A stretch of 24,824 nucleotides of DNA from Chara braunii. Taxonomy: Eukaryota > Streptophyta > Charophyceae > Charales > Characeae. The notes beneath the pieces are model-generated. The model was not told the DNA's origin. It did no database searches and was given only the letters and a program-made list of their open reading frames with translations. The position numbers were made by a program, and so were the translations under genes. Location of the stretch: the NCBI GenBank assembly GCA_003427395.1, contig BFEA01000450.1, positions 54,987 to 79,810 on the forward strand, in the 5' to 3' direction. This document shows positions 18,233 to 24,824 of the stretch, in pieces. The first letter of the stretch is position 1, and each line of letters starts with the position of its first letter.

Positions 18233-18640
18233 GGGACTGAGACTTGGCGACATTGGATCCAAACTCGACATTTGGATTCGGACAATTTGGACGGGATTAT
18301 TTGGGACCTGTGTCACAAACTTGGTGTTGACGACATTCCCATTTTTCCCTCTTCTTCGTCTAACCACCCTCTTCTTCGTCTTATCCCTCCTCTTCGTCTG
18401 TGTACCCTCCTCCTCGTCTGTGTAGCCTCGTCTTCGTCTGGAATGGCGGGGACTGGCGCGTCCTTCCTGTGTAAGCGCCGGGGCCCGTTTCACCGTGAAA
18501 ACGATGGTGACATATGTTGGGGCTGCGCTGCAATATTGATTGTTCGGATCATTGGTATTTAACTCTCCCGCTATACTATTTTGTACTTTGTATGGGAGAT
18601 CGGTTCTTGTTCTGGTCTTCACCTTTACAGTGTGTGAACA
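17648..18640. repeat. duplicated block family 1, unit 1
   Basis: Contains three sub-blocks that recur in unit 2. Block C (CTTCYYCYTC...CTCTCRCATCYRRCTTC type) is at 17652-17745 and again at 18070-18150. Block A (GTCTCCAAC ... CCTATCGATG) is at 17771-17893. Block D (TTGGTGTTGACGACATTCCC ... TTGTACTTTGTA) is at 18321-18640. Similarity to unit 2 is clear by eye but has many substitutions and indels. Reading frames through it are driven by AG repeats and are not credible genes. Confidence 0.7.
18147..18230. repeat. (AG)n microsatellite
   Basis: AG tract with one AAAG interruption near 18160. Shorter AG runs lie at about 17740-17763 and 18664-18690. Confidence 0.97.
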
Positions 18641-18669
18641 GTAAGTGTGTGGGTACGTGAGAAAGTGAG

Positions 18670-19555
18670 AGAGAGAGAGTGAGAGAGAGGGAGACTATAA
18701 GTCTCCAACCTCGACCAACAGCTAAGTCTCCTACTCGCGGCTCGCCGCGCGTTACTTGGATCGATAGAATGGGCAAATCACAAAGTGACAGTGTACACTG
18801 TACATTTCCACGTTTCAGTGGAAGATTCATTCTGATTTTGCTCGTCCTATCGATGAAGTGTGCGTGTGTGTGTGTATGTGTGAGAGGGAGAGAGGGTGAT
18901 CAAGGAGAGAGAGAGGGAGATTACTCCGAATTGGTTGATTGAGTACAGCAACGCACTCTCTTGCTTGCTTGCCTACATACTTGCACGCTAGAGAGAGAGT
19001 GAGAGAGAGGGACGCGTATATATTTTGCGCTTCGGGCTCTCGTTGCCACGATCTGGACACATGAAAACGGCCATCGAACATGCATGACACAGAGAAAGAT
19101 AGAGAGAGAAAGAGAGTTCTTCTTCCCCTTCTTAGTCCAGTCCTTTATCCCCTTCTTCCTCTCTCACATCTGACTTCACTACATCTGCAGACTACGAGAG
19201 AAGAGGGAGAGTTGTGACTCGNGACTTAACGACATAGGATCCGGACACGACATGGGAGTCAGACATTCGACGAGGGATTATCTGGGATTTGTAGCAAAGA
19301 CTTGGTGTTGACGACATTCCCATCTCTTCCCCTTCTTTTCGTCTAACCCCTCCTCTTCGTCTGTGTATGGCGGGGCTGGCGCATTCTTCCAGCATGAGCG
19401 TCAAACCCCTTCACATCATTGAACGATGATGACGCATGTTGGGGCTGCATCGCTGTCGGATCGTTGGTATCTGATTCTCCTGCTGTGCTATCTTGTACTT
19501 TGTAGGAGATGTTGGTTCTTGGTCTGGTCTACACCGATACAGTAAGCGATGGGGT
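18670..19555. repeat. duplicated block family 1, unit 2
   Basis: Block A at 18701-18855, block C at 19112-19205 and block D at 19301-19555, in the same order as unit 1 with offsets of about 930-1040 bp. An ambiguous base is at 19222. Confidence 0.7.
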
Positions 19556-19672
19556 GTGCGCATGTGTGTGAGAAAGAGAAGGAGAAAGAAAGAGGGAGAG
19601 AAGGAGAGGGAGAGAGAGGAGATGGAGAAGGAAGAGAGAGAAAGGAGGGAGAGAGGAGAAAGGTGGAGATGA

Positions 19673-19674
<2 letters not shown>

Positions 19675-19708
<34 letters not shown>
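19675..19708. repeat. (GAT)n microsatellite
   Basis: About eleven GAT units ending just before the minus-strand donor at 19716-19721. Confidence 0.95.
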
Positions 19709-19721
19709 TGGGGGCACTTAC

Positions 19722-19807
19722 CTTGCGATGGCGATGGTCTGCTTGGGCAGCATCTTCGAGTACTTTCGGGTGCCGCTGATATCAACAGTTGCAATGTCTT
19801 TTGTAGT
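19722..19807 (-). other. 86-nt exon-like segment
   Basis: On the minus strand, acceptor CTACTACAG, then ACTACAAAAGACATTG, ending at donor AAG|GTAAGTG. It reads KDIATVDISGTRKYSKMLP then KQTIAIAR in an open frame. A diverged copy without these sites intact lies at about 23440-23520. No family recognised. Confidence 0.35.
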
Positions 19808-20021
19808 CTGTAGTAGTTGTGTAGGAATAGGTTGGGCACTGAATGCCACGTGTGAATGAGAAGGAGTTGGACTCTTGCATTGAGAGGAGAGAGAGTACTC
19901 TCCGTGAACATTGGTTTCCAGTGCACTGCTGCTCTTTGGACACGGTGTGATTAGTCGGCTTTCAAAATGACGATGTGATCTGGGATTGTCATCTCGCTGT
20001 TGCATACTTTCCTTACTCTAT

Positions 20022-20077
20022 CATTATTATGATTATTATTATTATTATTATTATTATTATTGTTATTATTATTATTA

Positions 20078-20128
<51 letters not shown>

Positions 20129-20129
20129 G
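20022..20129. repeat. (TTA)n tract 1
   Basis: ATT/TTA trinucleotide repeat with a few interruptions (G, TTTT). Confidence 0.97.
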
Positions 20130-20183
20130 ATACACTATGGTCTTTGTGTTCGTGGCATCTGTAAGTTGGGGAGAAAGACGTAC

Positions 20184-20250
20184 CTGGGTAGTGAGGAGAT
20201 CGGCATTGGTGTTGACATCATTACTCGCTGATCGTCAAATTGTCCGATTG
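20184..20250 (-). other. exon-like segment ending at GTACGT donor
   Basis: Minus-strand reading MKAIGQFDDQRVMMSTPMP then ISSLP ends at CCCAG|GTACGT (last exon base 20184). Related sequence occurs at 18321, 19301 and 23117-23190, where similar peptides (GMSSTPSL, MMLTPTP) can be read. At 23190 the acceptor is GACTACAG; here the equivalent position is degraded. Confidence 0.3.
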
Positions 20251-20316
20251 CTTTCATTGCGGTAGTGGTAGGCTTAGTCTGTAGAGTAGGTAGGACGCCT
20301 GACTCCATTTACAAGA

Positions 20317-20520
20317 GAGAGCTACATTGGGTTTTGCTGTTGGTGTTGCCCTGTTGGGCTTGGATATTGACTCACGATTCTTCTGTATCATTCTCAAAAG
20401 GATGGATACTCGATTCCATTGCGCTATCTGCTCTTGCTCTGACTACTTGGGCTTCAGTATGATTCTCCGGTTAGGATTTCTGTGCTTTGTCCACATTCAA
20501 GTCCCTTGCATAATATTGCT
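20317..20520. repeat. duplicated block family 2, copy 1
   Basis: Begins AGAGCTACATTGGGTTTTGC and runs into a (TTA)n tract. It recurs at 21267, 23250 and 24552 in the same orientation. Confidence 0.75.
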
Positions 20521-20545
20521 ATTATTATTATTAGTATTATTATTA

Positions 20546-20585
<40 letters not shown>
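20520..20585. repeat. (TTA)n tract 2
   Basis: TTA/ATT repeat directly following block copy 1. Confidence 0.95.
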
Positions 20586-20587
<2 letters not shown>

Positions 20588-20657
20588 GCACAGTAGCAAG
20601 GGTCTGTGTGACGTCTGTGTGAGGGGTCAAAGTTGTGAGTGAAAGCGAGATACTTAC

Positions 20658-20707
20658 CGGGTGCTGATACGAACGACATTGGCCGCTACCTGCTCATACT
20701 CGGGGAA
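20658..20707 (-). other. 50-nt exon-like segment
   Basis: Minus strand: acceptor GACATCAACAG, then TTCCCCGAGTATGAGCAG, ending CACCCG|GTAAGTATC. It reads FPEYEQVAANVVRIST. A second copy at about 21617-21657 keeps PEYEQ and the acceptor region but has a damaged donor (GATACG). No family recognised. Confidence 0.35.
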
Positions 20708-20974
20708 CTGTTGATGTCTTCAGCGACATTGTAGATAGGCTAGATAGGACCAGCCGTCTGTAGTCTGGGCGTCGGGGCGCCTGATAGGATATCAANCTCT
20801 AGTTCTTCGTTGATGATGATGGGACTAATTTTCAGCACTGTCAATTATGAGCTTTCGCTGTGCGCTATTTGGCGAAACCTGTGATGCAATTGCTGTTGGT
20901 TCGAAGATCACGACAATCTGGTCTTGTGTTATGATGCCGTTTGATTGCTGAAATTCGCTATTACACATCTTTCT
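20690..20974. repeat. family 2 second block, copy 1
   Basis: Runs from the exon-like segment through TGTAGATAGGCTA to AAATTCGCTA before a (TTA)n tract. It pairs with 21640-21954. The ambiguous base at 20796 aligns to a single base in the other copy, so it is not a hidden gap. Confidence 0.7.
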
Positions 20975-20995
20975 TTATTATTATTATTATTTTTA

Positions 20996-21037
<42 letters not shown>

Positions 21038-21054
21038 TGTTATTATTATTATTA
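20975..21054. repeat. (TTA)n tract 3
   Basis: TTA/ATT repeat with TTTTATA and CTG interruptions. Confidence 0.95.
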
Positions 21055-21057
21055 GTG

Positions 21058-21245
21058 ATCAGGCTCGCTCTCAGTCGCACCTTTCAAGCATGTGGCAGTA
21101 GTGCAGCAAACTGGTGACATGCACCTGCTCAATGCTCAGAGATACGGAAACCCGGGTACGGGCTCGCTTTGTATGGCTGTGACGACTCAGGCATGAACAA
21201 CTCTCTGTTCACATACACCGGATCACCCTGTGTATCTCATAAGGT
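21058..21245. repeat. family 2 third block, copy 1
   Basis: CTCGYTCTCAG...GCAGCAAACTG...AAACCCGGG. It pairs with 23755-23910 and more weakly with 22020-22110. Confidence 0.65.
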
Positions 21246-21266
21246 TGCTCACTACATACATGCAGA

Positions 21267-21468
21267 AGAGAGAGCTCCTTTGGGTTATGCTGATTGGTGT
21301 TGCCCTGTTGGGCTTGGACATGACTCGCGATTCTTCAGTATCATGCTCAAATGGATGGTTACTCGGTTCCAATACGCTACCTGCTCTTGCTTTGAATACT
21401 CTTAATTCAGGGAGATTTGCAAAATTTGATTTCTGTGTTTTCGTCTACATTCAGGTTCTTGCATTCTC
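21267..21468. repeat. duplicated block family 2, copy 2
   Basis: AGAGAGCTCCTTTGGG... through GTTGCCCTGTTGGGCTTGGA to the (TTA)n tract. Offset of about 950 bp from copy 1. Confidence 0.75.
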
Positions 21469-21520
<52 letters not shown>

Positions 21521-21540
21521 TATTACTATTACTTTATTAT
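21469..21540. repeat. (TTA)n tract 4
   Basis: TTA/ATT repeat with ACTATT variants at its right end. Confidence 0.95.
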
Positions 21541-21639
21541 TTGTCATTATTTGCAAGGATGGGACCACGTGCCATCTGTAAGTCAGGGGTCGAGGTTGTG
21601 AGTCACGCGAGGGACGTATCCGGTGCTTGACTTGGCCGT

Positions 21640-21954
21640 GATCTGCTCGTACTCAGGAACTGCTGACGTCCTCANCGACACTGTAGATAGGCTAAGTAGG
21701 ATCTGCCATTCGTAGTCTGAGCACTTAGCGTCGGGTAAGGGTATTAACATTGGTTCTCCTTCGTTACTAATGGTGATACTATTTCAACAATGTCATTGTG
21801 AAGCCTCTGCTGTAAAAGGAGGGGGGTACTCGTACGACAATTCTGCTGTTGGTTCGAGGCCATGACTGTCTAACCTTATGTATATGATGCTGTTTGAATT
21901 CTGAAGTTCGCTAATGTCCTTCCTTTTGTATTTTGTGTAACTTGATTTTTTTCT
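21640..21954. repeat. family 2 second block, copy 2
   Basis: Counterpart of 20690-20974. The ambiguous base at 21675 aligns to G in the other copy. Confidence 0.7.
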
Positions 21955-22019
21955 ATATTATTATTATTAGTTATTATTATTATTAGATTATTATTATTTG
22001 TTATTATTATTATTATTAC
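21955..22019. repeat. (TTA)n tract 5
   Basis: Imperfect TTA/ATT repeat. Confidence 0.93.
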
Positions 22020-22129
22020 AGACAGAGTAACTCTCATTTCCACGACGCATACATACAAACAAATGGCAATGCACACTAGTGCACGACACCCACTTAAGGC
22101 TCAGAGATCTAACAACCTGCAAACACTTT

Positions 22130-22290
22130 CGTACGAGACACTGTGGCAGCACTTCTGTAAGAATGGATGAATGACCGGGCGCTGCCCCTTGGTATGTACT
22201 TTGCAGCCGTTGGTCTGATCTTTCCCAAACCCTTTGATGTACACAGCCCTACGAGGTACTTGCTTGATAAGATTCGACTGACTGGGGCCG
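22130..22290. repeat. family 2 fourth block, copy 1
   Basis: GGCAGCACTTCTGTAAGAATGG ... GTACACAGCCCTACGAGGTACTTGC pairs with 24052-24215. The minus-strand readings resemble each other (VPRRAVYIKGFGKDQTNG against VLRGAVCTMSQGNRPDQR). This hints at a former coding exon, without proof. Confidence 0.6.
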
Positions 22291-23130
22291 GTGTCGCTGA
22301 CTACGTGGGTTCGCACTGCCGACTCGATGCAACCGCTCAGCCGACATAACGCAGTTGGCTCACCACTTGCCCATTTGCCTTTGACTACACATGAGTCATT
22401 GGGAAGGCCGCCTCCGAACCTTCCGAAAGACTGTGGGACTAAGCTTTCGGGCCTTGTAGCAGCTACAGCCTTGACTTCCGGACGATAGCAGCTACGACCT
22501 GCTGACTCTACGATAGTCCACTTGCAGTTACCCATACCCCAACCAACAGACAACCACATACCGACATAGACAGACAGACGACAATCTGATTACGGTCAGA
22601 CAATAGACTGAAAGGAATGGACAAGTAAGTAGATATGAAATCTAGCAACAGACAGACAGACCAATTGACTAAGAGAGATTGACATAAGAAAAACCAAACT
22701 CAAACATACAGACGACGCAAACATACAAGGACTCAAAAATGTGGACAGCCAGCCTAGGGAGGCCGACACATCCCACAATGGATATCGACCAATGGGAAAG
22801 CAGCATTGTCGTCGCTAACCAATGGAAAAGCAACATTGCAGTCATTGAGGCCAGGCAGACCATGAGAAAACTGGAAAGGGGTCTGCATTTGGACGAAGGC
22901 CCTGACACAAGGGGCGCGGGGTCTGGGACTGAAACGCAGGCTCAAGATGGGCCACCCACACACAGTATTGACATATAGGTAGAGAGTGCGAGTGGGCAGG
23001 GATCTTGGACAATGCAGGCATTGCAGGCACGCTGCGCTAATGCGAGGTGTTGCGTGATGCGGAGCTGCGCTGCGCTGGGTTATCAAGTGGAGAGTGAGGG
23101 TGAAGAAAAGACATACCGGATGGAGAAAAA
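22291..23130. other. no gene seen; short internal repeats
   Basis: Contains CAGACAGA-type simple sequence (22560-22660) and a short direct repeat of about 35 bp near 22780-22840 (ACCAATGGRAAAGCARCATTG twice). No supported ORF. At its end a minus-strand donor CCG|GTATGT has its last exon base at 23117. Confidence 0.5.
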
Positions 23131-23455
23131 ACACTCGGCGTTGGTGTTAACATCATCGCTCACTTGCTGTCAAGTATCTGGTTGCTTTCACGCTGTAGTC
23201 TTAGAGATAGGCTGTGGTGAAGATAGGGCGNCGGGCGCTGCTCATGAGAAAGAGCTACATTGGGTTCTGCTGCTAACGTTGCCCGATTGGGCATGGACAT
23301 TTGACTCATGATTCTGTCGTATCATTCTCAATTGGATGGTTACATGGTCCCATTATGTTATCTGTTATGGCTTTGAGTACATGAACGTCGGTGTGATTTT
23401 TGCATTCTTGAGTTCTATGCTTCGTCCATACTCATGTTCCTTGCATCTTCTAGTA
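23131..23455. repeat. duplicated block family 2, copy 3
   Basis: Includes GTTGGTGTTAACATCATCGCTC (counterpart of about 20200) and AGAGCTACATTGGGTTCTGC from 23250 (counterpart of 20317). An ambiguous base at 23231 aligns without a gap to copy 1. Confidence 0.7.
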
Positions 23456-23707
23456 CTCCGGTTCTGCTGTTGATACCGGCAGTTGCATTGCTAGTTTGTA
23501 GACTGGTAGTAGCTGCGTGATCATGAGTTGGATGTTGAGCACCACGTAGGAGGAAGGATTCTGGACACTTATGTAGGTGACTAAATATCCGGGCTCGGTA
23601 CCTTCAGATCTCCTTTCGTGATACGTCAGGGCAGTTCTGCCTTTCTGAGCATCGCTGGACTTCTGGGCTTTTCAATAAGATTTGCAATCTAAAAGACTGT
23701 CATTTCG

Positions 23708-23708
23708 C

Positions 23709-23750
<42 letters not shown>
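23708..23750. repeat. (TTA)n tract 6
   Basis: Perfect TTA repeat. Confidence 0.96.
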
Positions 23751-23754
23751 ATAC

Positions 23755-24215
23755 AATCAAACTCGTTCTCAGCCACACTTTCCACACAGTCTAACAGCAG
23801 CGCAGCAAACTGACGACAAGCGCCTACTCGAAACCCGGGGTAAGGGTTCACTTCCAAAGAATTTGGCAACCCTGCACCCGAACGACTCTCTCAAACACAT
23901 ACACAAGATCGCCCGGGATATCACACACAACACACACAATACGCACCAGCTACGGCTATGGCGGCTCTGGCCGCCACTAATCTACCACTATGACCACACT
24001 ACGTCACTCTCACTCACTTATCTTCGGGCCTCCTACAGACCTCTTTGCACAAGATGCTGAGGCAGCACTTCCGCATGGCTTCCGCATGAACGAATGAATA
24101 ACTGAGGCGCTGCCTCTTGACTTATACTTCTGTAGGTCGTTGATCTGGTCTATTTCCCTGGCTCATGGTGCACACAGCCCCTCGTAGTACTTGCAGAAAT
24201 GGTCTGGGACAGACG
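23755..24215. repeat. family 2 third and fourth blocks, second copies
   Basis: 23755-23910 pairs with 21058-21245, and 24052-24215 pairs with 22130-22290, keeping order. A CACACA/ACACAA-rich stretch lies between them. Confidence 0.6.
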
Positions 24216-24380
24216 AGCACAGTCTGAGCCAGACAGACGCAACTGTCTGGGACAAACAGCCAAAGGCCGACGCTCAGATATGTTGCGGCGGATACGCGAT
24301 CACGTGTCCCACGCACAGATACAGTAGGATATATTCGTACACTGGGACACACACACACATAGCGAGGAAAAGGGAAAGAC

Positions 24381-24482
24381 GAACAGACAATACCAGATGA
24401 TCAGACATACCGGATGATCAGACATACTGGGTGATCAGACATACCGGGTGAACAGACAATACCAGGTGAAAGACACACCGGG
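24381..24482. repeat. 17-bp minisatellite, about six units
   Basis: Units of TGATCAGACATACCGGG and variants at 24398-24414, 24415-24431, 24432-24448, 24449-24466 and 24467-24482, with a partial first unit at 24381-24397. Unit length varies between 16 and 18. Confidence 0.9.
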
Positions 24483-24551
24483 AAAACGAATATGATTGGG
24501 ACACCGGCGCATTCCCCGGTGTAAGCACCAGGCGCCAATCAAAAGAGGGAG

Positions 24552-24754
24552 AGAGCTACATTGGGGATATACTGTTGGTATTGCCATTTAAACTTGGACC
24601 TTAACTTACAAACCTGCTGTATCATTTTCAAAAGGGTGGCTACTTGGTTTTATTATGCTATCTACTCTTGTTTTGGCTACTTGGANTGATCACGTGAATC
24701 TGCGAGGATAATTTCAGTGCTTCGTCTACATTCATGTCCCTAGTAACTAATTAG
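24552..24754. repeat. duplicated block family 2, copy 4
   Basis: AGAGAGCTACATTGGGGATA onward, the most diverged copy, followed by the (TTA)n tract at 24755-24790. The ambiguous base at 24686 falls in an ungapped alignment. Confidence 0.7.
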
Positions 24755-24790
24755 TAATATTATTATAGTTACTATTATTACTATTATTAG
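24755..24790. repeat. (TTA)n tract 7
   Basis: Short, imperfect TTA/ATT repeat ending near the right edge of the window. Confidence 0.85.
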
Positions 24791-24824
24791 CAGATTCGTT
24801 TCATTACCCTTCTCCTGCATGAGA

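Noticed and set aside
17727-18425. 232-codon + strand open frame
   Set aside because: Much of it is Arg-Glu repeat from the (AG)n tract, it crosses duplicated non-coding blocks, and the second unit does not keep the frame.
19411-19926. 171-codon minus-strand open frame
   Set aside because: It is dominated by poly-Ile and Ser/Leu runs from microsatellites. Only the final part overlaps an exon-like segment, which is listed separately.
20022-21540. CRISPR-like array from regularly spaced repeats
   Set aside because: The repeats are long TTA microsatellites and ~1 kb duplicated blocks, with no short uniform repeats and spacers. The genome is eukaryotic in character.

Overview
The window looks like nuclear DNA of a large, repeat-rich plant-type genome. 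It contains a decayed Ty3/gypsy LTR retrotransposon of plant type (primer-binding site matching the 3' end of plant tRNA-Asp), eukaryotic splice signals on both strands, and many (AG)n and (TTA)n microsatellites. There are no operons or ribosome binding sites. A streptophyte such as a charophyte alga would fit, but that is a guess from style and not a demonstrated identity. No intact host gene can be supported.

Layout. Positions 1-755 are flanking DNA with an (AG)n tract. Positions 756-1844 are the first of two directly repeated ~1.09 kb LTR segments; the second is 15811-16900. My hand count gives about 54 differences, roughly 95% identity. Both copies carry a 26-nt palindrome near the left end and a tRNA-like stem-loop. 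Because the primer-binding site lies at 3451-3470, the 5' LTR probably runs to about 3448, either as a ~2.7 kb LTR or as a shorter one with an insertion.

The interior reads on the + strand. It starts with a Gly/Arg-rich leader ORF (3670-4090, frameshifted). Next come two tandem, diverged copies of an unrecognised ~260-codon protein (4281-5075 broken, 5097-5876 open). Then follow gag with an RGG/Gln-rich tail and zinc knuckle (6014-8028), protease (8029-8733), reverse transcriptase and RNase H (8713-10619), a linker, and integrase with zinc finger, D,D35E core and GPY/F module (10914-12101). Beyond pol, behind a TA-rich stretch and a strong predicted 3' splice site, is a second gag-like ORF with a long coiled coil and its own zinc knuckle (12486-14209). 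Most coding blocks carry nonsense codons and frameshifts, so this copy is dead. It still preserves an unusual architecture: duplicated ORF, gag, pol, second gag-like ORF.

Positions 14210-15810 are mostly featureless, with a degenerate second primer-binding-site-like sequence at 15092. From 16901 to the end, the window is a patchwork of old duplicated blocks of about 1 kb in two families, full of (AG)n and (TTA)n tracts. On the minus strand several blocks contain short exon-like segments ending at good GTAAGT donors, sometimes with a matching acceptor. This suggests remnants of a minus-strand gene with tiny duplicated exons, or a repeat derived from one.
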